Below, in pieces: positions 8,019-16,054 of a DNA stretch of 64,000 bases; positions within the stretch are counted from its first letter, which is position 1, and each line of letters begins with the position of its first letter. Under the pieces are notes generated by a model, which made no database searches, had not been told where the DNA came from, and saw only the letters and a program-made list of their open reading frames with translations. Location of the stretch: positions 62,001 to 126,000 of the forward strand of contig NZ_FNHN01000011.1 of assembly GCF_900103525.1 (NCBI RefSeq), in the 5' to 3' direction. A program made the position numbers and the translations under genes. This stretch comes from Bacillus sp. OK048. Its GTDB lineage: Bacteria > Bacillota > Bacilli > Bacillales > Cytobacillaceae.

Positions 8019-8777
8019 TCATTGAAACTTTATTTTACGAAAAGAAACAGATGTATCCTTATACGCTAGTAAGATACCGTGTTCCTCAATATTATCTTTC
8101 ATTATTTCCTTATAGGGCAGGCTTACTTCTACTTTATTTTTAAGAGGGGAGAAGGAGAGCGAAACGGTTTCTTGATTGCTCCAATGAGCAACAATAGGAT
8201 TGTCCGTTACAAAAGCAAATAATTGCGGAAATCCATTACGAAAAAAGGGGTGTATTTTGTTATTATCTCCAGGCTCATTTAAACATATATACAGGGAAAG
8301 ATAATCACAAAATTTTAATAAATCTAAGTGGTACATTAGCGTTTCTTCACTTTTATCCATTAATTGCAGATCCTTTTTAAGCTGCTCCTGTCTTTGCTTT
8401 TCCTCCTGCAAAAATTCCCTCACCGCCGGTTCGTTGGGATCTTGTATGAAGGAGGTATAGTGCAAACTACATAACAATCGTGCGTACTTGCTCATTTTTT
8501 CAACTTCATCTAACCCTTTTTTGTAAAAAGATATTTTGAGTGGTAACGGATAATCGATAAATGAATAAGGCTTATCACTTTTATCATTCCAGACGGGAGA
8601 GGAATCGAGATCAATCCAGCCCCGGTCATGCTCTTGAATTGCCATAAGTACTTCTTGAGATCGGTTAACATCAAAAAAATATTCATTTTTACAGTTTTTA
8701 GCGATTTCCCCTGCAATGTGTGCGTGATCATTTTGTTTTACCAAACAATAGCTCTGTTCCCGTTCTAGTATAATCAT
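8019..8777 (-). CDS. DUF3891 family protein
   Basis: A soluble protein of about 252 residues. The N-terminal part has LVKQNDHAHIAGEIAKN, then AIQEHDRGWIDLDSSP, and later YARLLCSLHYTSF, LMYHLDLLKFCDYLSLYIC and PFFRNGFP. These spaced His and Asp residues are the hallmark of DUF3891 and suggest an all-helical, metal-binding, HD-like fold; no function is established. The start is ATG 8777 with AGAGG nine bases upstream. Confidence 0.75.
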   Translation of the reverse strand: MIILEREQSYCLVKQNDHAHIAGEIAKNCKNEYFFDVNRSQEVLMAIQEHDRGWIDLDSSPVWNDKSDKPYSFIDYPLPLKISFYKKGLDEVEKMSKYARLLCSLHYTSFIQDPNEPAVREFLQEEKQRQEQLKKDLQLMDKSEETLMYHLDLLKFCDYLSLYICLNEPGDNNKIHPFFRNGFPQLFAFVTDNPIVAHWSNQETVSLSFSPLKNKVEVSLPYKEIMKDNIEEHGILLAYKDTSVSFRKIKFQ

Positions 8778-8936
8778 TTTCGAAATCCTCTCTACGTACT
8801 TCACTAGTAGTCATACGTCTTCTTAATATGATATATTTATTATTTCCTTTTACTTGGAAAGTACACCAAAAGCAGGATTATAGGGAGAACCCCCGAATTA
8901 CTATTGTCATAACTAAAAATAGAGGACGGTAAACAG

Positions 8937-9350
8937 ATGAACAGAAAAATATCACTTATTCATTCTAACCATTTAGCTCAAGTTGATTATGCTTATGCCA
9001 GTCGCGTTCCTGCTGGAATGGATTTACTGTTTTTAGCAGGAGCTTGTCCATTAACGAAAGAGGGGCATGTCCCTGATTCTAGTGATGTTGAGCTTCAAGC
9101 AAAACTGTGCGTGGAAAATTTGAAAGCGGCTTTAGGGGAATGTAATGCCAAATTAGAAGATATTGTTTATACTAGAATTCTTGTGGCAACTCAAAATCAG
9201 TCTGATTTGGTGACCGCTTGGGAAGTAATTAGAGAAGAGTTTGGTAATCATGATGTTCCCAGCACTTTATCTGGAGTGACTGTATTAGGTTATAGCAATC
9301 AATTGGTAGAAATCGAAGCATTCGCTGCGGTAGAAAAAACGATCGATTAA
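8937..9350 (+). CDS. RidA/YjgF family protein lacking the catalytic arginine
   Basis: A 137-residue protein of the RidA (YjgF/YER057c) trimer fold: LFLAGACPLTKEGHVPDSSDVE, CVENLKAALGECNAKLEDIV and the C-terminal VEIEAFAAV. Canonical RidA hydrolyses reactive enamines/imines using an Arg in (F/A)P-A-R-(S/T). Here the aligned segment is VPSTLSGVTVLG, so Thr stands at the Arg position and deaminase activity is unlikely. It is probably one of the Rid subgroups with another role. A short terminator follows. Confidence 0.8.
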   Translation: MNRKISLIHSNHLAQVDYAYASRVPAGMDLLFLAGACPLTKEGHVPDSSDVELQAKLCVENLKAALGECNAKLEDIVYTRILVATQNQSDLVTAWEVIREEFGNHDVPSTLSGVTVLGYSNQLVEIEAFAAVEKTID

Positions 9351-9358
9351 AGGTAATA

Positions 9359-9386
9359 GGGGGGACTCAAATTGAGTTCCTTTTCC
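9359..9386 (+). terminator. Terminator of the RidA-like gene
   Basis: GGGGACTCAA (9361-9370) pairs with TTGAGTTCC (9372-9380), followed by TTTTCC. Confidence 0.55.
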
Positions 9387-9460
9387 TGTTTGTTGTTTTA
9401 CAAAGAATTAAACGAGCCATTATCTAACTATTCACTATTATTTTCCTATTCCGCCTTTTA

Positions 9461-9498
9461 TGTAAACGCTTTTATGTGAATGGATTCACATGTATAAT
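9461..9498 (+). promoter_or_regulatory. Promoter with a Rex/FNR-type palindrome and a cre-like site
   Basis: ATGTGAAT-GG-ATTCACAT (9474-9491) is a perfect palindrome that fits TGTGA-N6-TCACA, the recognition pattern of Rex and of FNR/CRP-type regulators. TATAAT (9493-9498) follows at once, so the site covers the spacer of the promoter, a position that suits repression. TGTAAACGCTTTTA (9461-9474) also resembles a CcpA cre site with one mismatch. Confidence 0.6.
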
Positions 9499-9541
9499 AT
9501 GGATATAAGGAATTCCAATTATGCTAACTGGAGGAATCAAG

Positions 9542-9691
9542 ATGATAACAGAACTTTTTCTTGAATTCAAAAACTGGTGGTTTGGCGAGTCCATGTCTAG
9601 TAATGAGATTGAAGAGTTTGAATGGATTGAATCCAAACATACAAGGGTTCATCACGATGAAGATATTAATGAAATAATTAGAGTACACTAA
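9542..9691 (+). CDS. Small acidic hypothetical protein, 49 aa
   Basis: An ATG with GGAGG seven bases upstream runs 49 codons to TAA. The product begins MITELFLEFKNWWFGESM and continues with an acidic helix (NEIEEFEWIESKH) and HHDEDINEII. The aromatic start could associate with a membrane or partner protein. It has its own promoter with a palindromic operator and its own terminator, so I consider it a real gene of unknown function. Confidence 0.65.
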   Translation: MITELFLEFKNWWFGESMSSNEIEEFEWIESKHTRVHHDEDINEIIRVH

Positions 9692-9708
9692 TCTAGTATA
9701 AATCCTCG

Positions 9709-9743
9709 AGAAGACTTCTTTACGTTTGAAGTCTTCTTTTTTA
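9709..9743 (+). terminator. Terminator of the 49-aa gene
   Basis: AGAAGACTTC (9709-9718) pairs with GAAGTCTTCT (9728-9737), followed by a T run. Confidence 0.85.
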
Positions 9744-9855
9744 ATTCCTTTCGTTCAAAAAAAATGTGTACCTTTTTTGCCACATCAATCCGATTAGTTC
9801 TATGCTATTCTAAGTGTACTAGTTTTAATAATCATAACTTCTTGGAGGGTTTAGA

Positions 9856-10098
9856 ATGAGCTGTGGATGTTCGTCACATATAAAAGATGGAAGAGATATC
9901 GTTGATCATGTGAAAAGCAAAGGAAAAGAAAACCTTGCACCAGCAGTTGCACACGAAATTAACTGCGAGTGTGGAGAAACTTTTACGTTGGAAACCGTTA
10001 TAATGAACTGCCCTAAATGTGAAATGACATATGCTGTTACACCTTGCAGTTCTAGTGATATCAACAATATCAAGGTTGCTGGAATTAAATACGCTTAA
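9856..10098 (+). CDS. Small cysteine-rich (zinc-ribbon-like) protein
   Basis: An 80-residue protein with cysteines at the N-terminus (MSCGCSSH) and two knuckles, C-E-C-G (near residue 38) and C-P-K-C (near residue 53), plus a single Cys near residue 64. The spacing of the knuckles suggests a zinc ribbon. It is monocistronic with TTGGAGGG upstream and a tight terminator downstream. I do not know a function. Confidence 0.7.
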   Translation: MSCGCSSHIKDGRDIVDHVKSKGKENLAPAVAHEINCECGETFTLETVIMNCPKCEMTYAVTPCSSSDINNIKVAGIKYA

Positions 10099-10103
10099 AA
10101 ATT

Positions 10104-10130
10104 AGGTTGCCGCTGGCAACCCTTTTTTTA
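10104..10130 (+). terminator. Terminator of the zinc-ribbon gene
   Basis: GGTTGCC (10105-10111), loop GCT, GGCAACC (10115-10121), then a T run. Confidence 0.85.
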
Positions 10131-10150
10131 TTGATTTTTTTGTCATTTGT

Positions 10151-10576
10151 TTAATTTTTAGGATTGGGAGGTTGCTTCAACGTGAGTGTCACCTTATCCA
10201 AGCCTGCAGCAAGGATAATACCCGTTGTATATCGAATAAGATCCACCATTTGGAATCCTTTTCCTAGAATCAATGCTCCAACTACTGTTCCACGAAGCTG
10301 ATTGATCCAGTCTTCCTGATAAAGCTGACTGAATTCGATGCCAAAACTGAACAGAAAACTGAATAGAATCGCTGTAAATAGTCGTTTTCGAACAAAAAGG
10401 AAACGAAAGCCGAAATAAACCATCATCGCCCATAGGACATCTCCGGCATTCTCGGCTATAAATGGGATCAGTTGGTGTGCAAATTTTCTTGAGGCTAGAC
10501 CTAAAAAAATAGTGAGTACAACGGCCATTAAATACTTTATTCTCTGCTTCTTATTAGCAATATTTTTAGAAATCAA
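10151..10576 (-). CDS. DUF2809 family membrane protein
   Basis: A 141-residue protein with about four TM helices. The features GLASRKFA, FIAENAGDVLWAMMVYFGFRFLF and FSFGIEFSQLYQEDWINQLRGT match DUF2809 proteins, which are distantly related to VanZ-like membrane proteins. No function is known. The start is TTG 10576 with a weak GAGTGAT site, so an internal Met is possible. Confidence 0.7.
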   Translation of the reverse strand: MISKNIANKKQRIKYLMAVVLTIFLGLASRKFAHQLIPFIAENAGDVLWAMMVYFGFRFLFVRKRLFTAILFSFLFSFGIEFSQLYQEDWINQLRGTVVGALILGKGFQMVDLIRYTTGIILAAGLDKVTLTLKQPPNPKN

Positions 10577-10702
10577 CTATATCACTCTTTTGTAATTTTC
10601 TTATATTCAATTATATAACTGCTTCAAAAAAATAGGGAAATTCTTTTTTAAGAAGGCTATGTTATTACCCATTGTTGATTTTCGTGTAGGTATAAGAATT
10701 CA

Positions 10703-10882
10703 TAGGCGGAGAATTTCCGGTTATTGTCTATAGTGGAGGCTTTAGAGGCAGAAATAAGTATTCCGCTTAACTGCTCTAAATAAGACAAAATCCATCGATT
10801 TGGATCGTATAACCGGAAAAACTCCGCTTATTTTAAGGGAAAAATGGGAATTTCACAATATAAACGGAATTTCTCCGCCTAT
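10703..10882. repeat. REP/MITE-like element with inverted GCGGAGAATTTCCG motifs
   Basis: TAGGCGGAGAATTTCCGGTTAT (10703-10724) has an inverted copy at 10860-10881, and a further inverted copy lies at 10808-10832 (ATAACCGGAAAAACTCCGCTTAT pattern), with a partial copy near 10755. The 180-bp segment therefore has about 22-bp terminal inverted repeats and no coding capacity. It lies in the 507-bp gap between the DUF2809 and VOC genes. Confidence 0.6.
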
Positions 10883-11022
10883 TTTTCAAATTGAGTGAAA
10901 TCAACATTTACCTTTAACACAGCCTTTAAGAAAAGAAGGATCCGTATGTGACCGAAAAAGCATAAAAGAAATCTTCCGGTCAATTAGGCGATTCCCAATG
11001 TTATCGAAAAAACTTTTTTTTG

Positions 11023-11062
11023 AGAAATGGCCTATGGGATTATCTATCCATAGGCCATTTCC
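11023..11062. other. Long hairpin downstream of the VOC gene
   Basis: AAATGGCCTATGG (11025-11037) pairs perfectly with 11048-11060. Neither strand has a T run directly after it, so it may be an RNA stability element rather than a classical terminator. Confidence 0.55.
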
Positions 11063-11083
11063 TATTGATTCTGTTAATTAAAT

Positions 11084-11488
11084 CTAATTAACTGTAAACA
11101 TCCATGAAACACCATATTTATCCATCAAGGATCCATGAAGTTTTGCAAAAAATGATGGTGCTATTTTCATAAAAATAGTACCATCAGCTTTTAGCAAGTT
11201 CCAAGCTTTTATAGCTGCTTCTTCAGTGCTGATTTCAATACTGATAAACACTTTCTCCGAATTATGTAATTCTCGATTCGAGTCAGAACCCATAATGGTT
11301 CCGGATTCTGTTAATTTTAAAACTGAATGTAACACAAGTTCTTTATCGCCTTCAGCAACCGGAAAATCAGGACTTGGTGGCATATCACCATATTTTTGCA
11401 TCGCAAGCAATTCTCCATCAAATGCCTCTTGATAGAACTTAAAAGCCTCTGCACAATTCCTATTAAACATAATATAGGGTTTAATCAT
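11084..11488 (-). CDS. VOC family protein, PhnB/glyoxalase-like
   Basis: A 134-residue single VOC domain of the PhnB branch: MIKPYIMFNRNCAEAFKFYQEAFDGEL, then MHxSxL-like VLHSVLKLTESGTIMGSD and the C-terminal LHGSLMDKYGVSWMF. Members of this branch are often annotated as glyoxalase or 3-demethylubiquinone methyltransferase-like; the real substrate is not known. The ATG has AAGGAG seven bases upstream. Single gene. Confidence 0.8.
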   Translation of the reverse strand: MIKPYIMFNRNCAEAFKFYQEAFDGELLAMQKYGDMPPSPDFPVAEGDKELVLHSVLKLTESGTIMGSDSNRELHNSEKVFISIEISTEEAAIKAWNLLKADGTIFMKIAPSFFAKLHGSLMDKYGVSWMFTVN

Positions 11489-11675
11489 TTTAGCATCTCC
11501 TTCATTCTATTATAGGTTTGCTTAGTGAAATTATAAACGATCTCCCTACTGATTATGACAGAACAACTGCTCTATAACTAGTTGGCAAATAGACCTCATA
11601 AAGTGTTCATGTGGCCAATTTCAACAGGCACCAGAAGAAAATGGGACTCATAAAAAAACTCATCCACTTAAATAA

Positions 11676-11712
11676 ATTAAAAATCCCAAGTGAATAACCA
11701 TTACTTGGGGCT
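11676..11712 (-). terminator. Terminator of the YeiH-LysR operon
   Basis: On the minus strand CCCCAAGT (from 11710) pairs with ACTTGGG (to 11685), followed by ATTTTTAATTT. Confidence 0.75.
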
Positions 11713-11732
11713 TTCGATTTTATGAAAAATAC

Positions 11733-12686
11733 CTATTCTTGTCTTGTATTTTCGCAATTAATTTGCAATTCATTCGCAGAAGAATGTTGACCCTGATAAA
11801 ATTCCGAAATAAATTCTAAGAACACCTGGCTTGGAAGAGAAAGGTTTGTATCATTATAGATATAAAACAAAGATCTTTTTAAGTTAATATCTTTTATCGA
11901 GTAACTTTTTAATGTTTTTAAGGCTAGTTCTTTTTGAACAGCCATCTTGGAAATAATGGAAATGCCCATTCCTGATTCGACTGCAGATTTAATCGATTCC
12001 GTATTTTCAAGCTCAAGAATGACATTTAGCTTGGAAGGATTTAAATTGTATATACGTAAAGATTCCTCAATTACCTGTCGAGTTCCTGAACCTTCTTCTC
12101 TTAAGATTAAAGGGAGGTTAAAAAGCTGATCAATAGTTATTTCATTACTTTGATCAGGAGCGTTTGCAATCTCATCTGTAGAAATAACCATTAATTCATC
12201 TTCTAGAAATGCTTCTTGTACAAACTCTGGATAGGAAATCATCGATTCAATAAATCCTAAGTTTATTTCTCTATCATTCAGTTTTTCAGCAATTTGTTGA
12301 GAATTATATATTTTTAATATTATATTTACATTTGGATATTTTCGCTTAAATTCACCAAATAAGTAAGGTAATATGTATTCCCCAATGGTTAAGCTTGCTC
12401 CAATGATTAAATGACCATGAATTGATTGTTCGAGCCGTTGGAGTTCTTTTTTTGTTTCATTCACTTGCTTCAGAATATTTTTAGCTGATTTTGCCAGCAG
12501 CTCACCAGCTGGTGTCAGGTATACTTTTTTAGTTGTTCGATTAAAAAGTTTGGTGCCCAAGGATTCTTCCAATTGGCGAACCTGCAAGCTCACGCTTGGC
12601 TGCGACATATGCAATGCTTTAGCTGTTTCTGAAAAATTCTTTTTCATCGCAACCATATAGAAGATTTTTAAATGCTCCAAATTCAA
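11733..12686 (-). CDS. LysR family transcriptional regulator (CysL/CbbR-like)
   Basis: A 317-residue LysR protein: winged helix at residues 1-60 (FSETAKALHMSQPSVSLQVRQLEESLGTKLF) and a periplasmic-binding-type effector domain from about 90 on. It lies 73 bp downstream of a YeiH-type exporter gene on the same strand, the same pairing seen for sulfur-responsive LysR proteins and COG2855 exporters. This suggests it responds to sulfite or a related sulfur compound. The start is TTG 12686 with AGGGGGG seven bases upstream. Confidence 0.85.
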   Translation of the reverse strand: MNLEHLKIFYMVAMKKNFSETAKALHMSQPSVSLQVRQLEESLGTKLFNRTTKKVYLTPAGELLAKSAKNILKQVNETKKELQRLEQSIHGHLIIGASLTIGEYILPYLFGEFKRKYPNVNIILKIYNSQQIAEKLNDREINLGFIESMISYPEFVQEAFLEDELMVISTDEIANAPDQSNEITIDQLFNLPLILREEGSGTRQVIEESLRIYNLNPSKLNVILELENTESIKSAVESGMGISIISKMAVQKELALKTLKSYSIKDINLKRSLFYIYNDTNLSLPSQVFLEFISEFYQGQHSSANELQINCENTRQE

Positions 12687-12759
12687 TGTTTTTCCCCCCT
12701 TTTCACCACACTCTCCTTTAGTAGTAATTCCACAAATACACTAAAAAACCTTTAATTTA

Positions 12760-13815
12760 TTAAAAAATGCTGAAAAAGGTAAGAACTGAGAGCAGGATTG
12801 AAGTAATGACCATTGCAATTAATGGTCGTAGAGCTTTTGTTTTTAAGGCTTGGAAACTTACATTTAACCCTAAACCGACCATGGCCATTGTCAAAATATA
12901 GGTTGATAGATTACCGATTTGAACTAATACTTCTTTAGAGATATGAATATATTCCCCGACGATGTAGCTTCCGAATAAGCTCATCACAATAAATCCAATT
13001 AAAAACCATGGGAAATCAATTTTTGCTTTGTCCGCATTAGCAGGTTTCCGTTTGTTCATCCAATATATAAGGATAAAACATAAAGGAATTAATAGAAATA
13101 CACGCCCAAGCTTTGCCAATAATGCTATCGCTAAAACATCTTCTCCACCGGGTGCTCCCGCTAATGCAACATGTGCTATTTCGTGTAAACTGACACCAGA
13201 CCAGATTCCATAATCAATATCTGATATAGGAAGAAATGGGCGAAGCACTGTATAAAGAATGGCAAAAACCGTACCTATCAAAGCAATGATCCCTACACCA
13301 ATAGCGGTGTCCTCTTCTTTTGCTTTAATGATAGGGGAGACAGCGGCAATCGCAGCAGCTCCACAAACCCCGGTGCCAACTCCTAGTAATAATGAAATAG
13401 AAAAATCTGCTTTTAACCATTTTGCTAATAATAATGTTACGACAATGGAAAAAATAATCGTCAATAGATCTCGTAATAACAGCGGCATTCCTTGACTAAA
13501 TATAACGGCAATATTTAACTTCAAGCCATACAAGACAATCGCATACCTTAACAATTTCTTCGAAGAAAATTCAATTCCACTGCGAAGCTTTTCTGGATAC
13601 TCCCAAATTTGTCGGATGGTTACTGCAATAATGATTGAACAAGCAAGTGGACCAATTTGATTAAAACCAGTAAGTTTTGAAAGGCCAAGGCCTAATAGTG
13701 CTATAAAGAAGGTAAATCCAACCCCGCCTAAAAATCTCATTAACACTTTGGGTTTTTCAGTGTTTTTAACTTCTGCCGGGGGATAGTATTCCTCTCTTAC
13801 ATATGACTGTTGCAT
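12760..13815 (-). CDS. YeiH/TauZ-type (COG2855) putative sulfate/sulfite exporter
   Basis: A 351-residue membrane protein with about ten TM helices. Family features are RYAIVLYGLKLNIAVI, GVGTGVCGAAAIAAVSPIIKAKEEDTA, SGVSLHEIAHVALAGA and a final MAMVGLGLNVSFQALK. The fold is that of PF03601, members of which occur in organosulfonate gene clusters as candidate sulfate or sulfite exporters. It is divergent from the sulfonate locus and cotranscribed with the LysR gene. The ATG has AAGGAG upstream. Export of sulfite released by SuyAB is inferred from context. Confidence 0.8.
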   Translation of the reverse strand: MQQSYVREEYYPPAEVKNTEKPKVLMRFLGGVGFTFFIALLGLGLSKLTGFNQIGPLACSIIIAVTIRQIWEYPEKLRSGIEFSSKKLLRYAIVLYGLKLNIAVIFSQGMPLLLRDLLTIIFSIVVTLLLAKWLKADFSISLLLGVGTGVCGAAAIAAVSPIIKAKEEDTAIGVGIIALIGTVFAILYTVLRPFLPISDIDYGIWSGVSLHEIAHVALAGAPGGEDVLAIALLAKLGRVFLLIPLCFILIYWMNKRKPANADKAKIDFPWFLIGFIVMSLFGSYIVGEYIHISKEVLVQIGNLSTYILTMAMVGLGLNVSFQALKTKALRPLIAMVITSILLSVLTFFSIF

Positions 13816-14091
13816 AAATTATCAAACTCCTTCGGATTTCGTCCTCTTAACTATTAATAAGAGTTCTTGATACTTTCAAAATAGCACAAATGAATAAGTA
13901 ACAATTATTAGAGTTCTTTATGCCATTTATTAAGGAATGCAATATTAATGTTCAAACTACTGATTTCACGCGTTTTCAGAGAATCAAGGTGGATCTATAT
14001 TAGTTTTTTATAAGGTAGATAAAAAATTAGAATATAAACAAATTGAAAGAATTTATTGAAAATTTAATAAATACATGATAATTTGGTAAGG
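13816..14091. other. Divergent regulatory region between yeiH-like and symporter genes
   Basis: AT-rich non-coding DNA. It must hold the promoter of the YeiH-LysR operon on the minus strand and, further right, that of the symporter gene. Apart from the operator copy at 14092-14110 I see no clear box. Confidence 0.5.
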
Positions 14092-14110
14092 TGATTGGAC
14101 CACTGAACCA
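14092..14110 (+). promoter_or_regulatory. Operator copy 1 of the sulfonate regulon
   Basis: TGATTGGACCACTGAACCA matches operator copy 3 (21397-21415) at 15 of 19 positions, keeping the half sites TTGG and AACCA and the central CAC. It lies about 180 bp before the symporter start and between the divergent operons, so it could affect both. Confidence 0.6.
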
Positions 14111-14292
14111 AACACTACACAGCTGTAAATCAAAAAAACAACAGGTTGATTAATTGGAAAATTATCAGAGGGGTGATAAAACAGAGCTACTCCGTAATCG
14201 TTAAAAAGGAAGCGTTTACATCGAGTTTGCATATTTTAAAGGGTACTAAGATAAGGGTTCTTTTTTTAATTTCAACTAAAGGAGATGTTTAT

Positions 14293-15558
14293 GTGGAAAA
14301 TATTAATAGTGTAAGAAGTGAAATTCATCCTGAGTACAGCATACCCAAGAAAAATATATTTAAAAGGATACCTTATCCATATTGGGTCTTTATTACACTC
14401 GCCGCTGGATTCTTACTTGGAACCTACTTGCCAGAACAGCCATTTGTAAAAGTACTTGCTGTAAGCGGACAATATTTTCCTAAAACAATTGTAACCTTTG
14501 CAACAGCGATCATCTTTTTCCTTCTAGCTGGAGCTACGGCAAGGCTCATTATGGTGCACAAGGAAACAGCAGGAAAACTTTTTGGTCGTATATTTATATT
14601 GTATTTTACGCTAGGGATAGCTGCACTAATTTTTGCTAGTCTGTTTATTCTTGCTTTTTTAGATTTACCACTTTCACAAGCTGGTGCAGAAGCTGCAGGA
14701 TTTTCCACATTTGTAATGAGCATTTTGAACACTTTCAAAACCATTATTACGCAGCAGCCACTTTTACAGATTTTGGTTGCCTCAGTTATCGTAGGATGGA
14801 TTGTTGCGGTCAAGCCGGTATTCCGTCCTGTTGCGAACTCAATCATGACCATTAGTGATTATGTCTTAAAGTTTTTTAAATGGTTTTTGTGGTATTACCC
14901 AATTATGATCGGGTGTTTAGCCATCAATATTCCATTAAAGTTTGGAAGTAATGGGGTGGCGTTTTATGGGAAAACCGTCCTTTGGGTTCTTCTATTAGCC
15001 GGGTCTTGGACAATTGTAATGGTTATTGCAACGAAACTATTATCAAAAAGAACTTGGAAACAGCTAATGTCCTACTATTTAACGGTTTTTTCTACAGGGT
15101 TTGGTACAGGAGGATCTTATGACACACTTGCTGTTAATATTATTTCAGCAGAGAAGGATCTAAAACTTAAACCTGAATTTGCAGAGACATCAATCATATT
15201 CGGTACTGTACTCAATAAAAGTACCTCCACCATGGCGGTTTTAATCGTGACAGTCACAACCTGCGCAATGATGAATATTCCACTTTCCTTTTATGAAATT
15301 CTCTTATTAGTATTGCCGATGTGGATATTAGGATTAGAATCACCTGGAGTACCAGGAGGGGCAGGATTCTTCATGTCACCTGTTATTGCCATCATTTTAC
15401 AAGTTCCGGATCCAACTCTATTTGTGACTACTTTTATCACCATGTATTCAGGATTAATACCAATGCTATGTACTGCTGTTAACACTACGGATGACGGTTT
15501 AATAGGAGCAATGTTAGAGGACCGTTTTGCACCTAAAACTAAAAAGAGGGTGGCGTAA
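14293..15558 (+). CDS. DAACS/SDF family dicarboxylate-type symporter, divergent
   Basis: A sodium/proton symporter of about 421 residues with the DAACS (glutamate/C4-dicarboxylate) fold: eight or so N-terminal TM segments, then GFGTGGSYDTLAVNI (the serine-rich HP1-like loop), TVLNKSTSTMAV at the place of the NMDGT motif, ESPGVPGGAGFF (HP2) and CTAVNTTDDGLIGA (TM8). The NMDGT motif is replaced, which implies a different substrate from aspartate or succinate. The open frame extends upstream to 14146, but GGAG precedes GTG 14293 at eight bases. It is the first gene of the sulfonate locus, and I infer import of the sulfonate substrate. Confidence 0.8.
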   Translation: MENINSVRSEIHPEYSIPKKNIFKRIPYPYWVFITLAAGFLLGTYLPEQPFVKVLAVSGQYFPKTIVTFATAIIFFLLAGATARLIMVHKETAGKLFGRIFILYFTLGIAALIFASLFILAFLDLPLSQAGAEAAGFSTFVMSILNTFKTIITQQPLLQILVASVIVGWIVAVKPVFRPVANSIMTISDYVLKFFKWFLWYYPIMIGCLAINIPLKFGSNGVAFYGKTVLWVLLLAGSWTIVMVIATKLLSKRTWKQLMSYYLTVFSTGFGTGGSYDTLAVNIISAEKDLKLKPEFAETSIIFGTVLNKSTSTMAVLIVTVTTCAMMNIPLSFYEILLLVLPMWILGLESPGVPGGAGFFMSPVIAIILQVPDPTLFVTTFITMYSGLIPMLCTAVNTTDDGLIGAMLEDRFAPKTKKRVA

Positions 15559-15560
15559 AT

Positions 15561-15761
15561 ATGAAAATCCTAGGTGGTATTGTTTTTTTAATTGGGTTAT
15601 TCATGATGGTTTCACCTCAAGCCGTCTTAGGTCTGCAGGAGTTGAGATGGATAGCTGAATATTCTTTTCCAGGAGAGGCATTCTTAGGCGCAATAGTCTG
15701 TTCAGGATCCTTACTATTGTTTGGAAAAACAAAAGAAAGTAATAGTGTTAATTCTCATTAA
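15561..15761 (+). CDS. Small two-TM membrane protein, 66 aa
   Basis: It starts two bases after the symporter stop codon, so it is translated from the same mRNA. There are two hydrophobic segments (residues 1-24 and about 43-58) joined by LQELRWIAEYSFPGEAF. It may be a small partner of the symporter; I do not know a family. A terminator follows. Confidence 0.7.
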   Translation: MKILGGIVFLIGLFMMVSPQAVLGLQELRWIAEYSFPGEAFLGAIVCSGSLLLFGKTKESNSVNSH

Positions 15762-15816
15762 AAACGATTTTTAGTTATTAAGAAAACTCATTTTCCTCGC
15801 AATAGAGTAGTCATGA

Positions 15817-15850
15817 GAAAAGCTGGAGTTATTCCTCTCAGCTTTTTTCT
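15817..15850 (+). terminator. Terminator after the symporter operon
   Basis: AAAAGCTG (15819-15826) pairs with CAGCTTTT (15840-15847), extended by GAG/CTC, with a T run. Confidence 0.75.
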
Positions 15851-15913
15851 AGTGATCAAAATTTTCTACAAATAGAATCGTTGAATAATATTTATCTTAA
15901 TATTTAAAAAATA

Positions 15914-15971
15914 TTGAACATTTTCTGGGAATGTGTTTAAATTTGTATATACTGGTTGGGTCACCAAACCA
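15914..15971 (+). promoter_or_regulatory. Promoter and operator copy 2 of the sulfonate regulon
   Basis: TTGAAC (15914-15919) and TTAAAT (15937-15942) are 17 bases apart. The operator TGGTTGGGTCACCAAACCA (15953-15971) lies just downstream of the predicted start. It is symmetric around the central C with only one unpaired position (TGGTT.GGT.ACC.AACCA), the form expected for a dimeric FadR-type GntR protein. It precedes the SDH-like operon by about 85 bp. Confidence 0.7.
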
Positions 15972-16054
15972 CATAATGTATTTAGGAGGGTAATTTGTCT
16001 GGAGAAAGGACTCTTTGAGATTACTTTGAACATTAAATTGAAGGGGGATTATAT

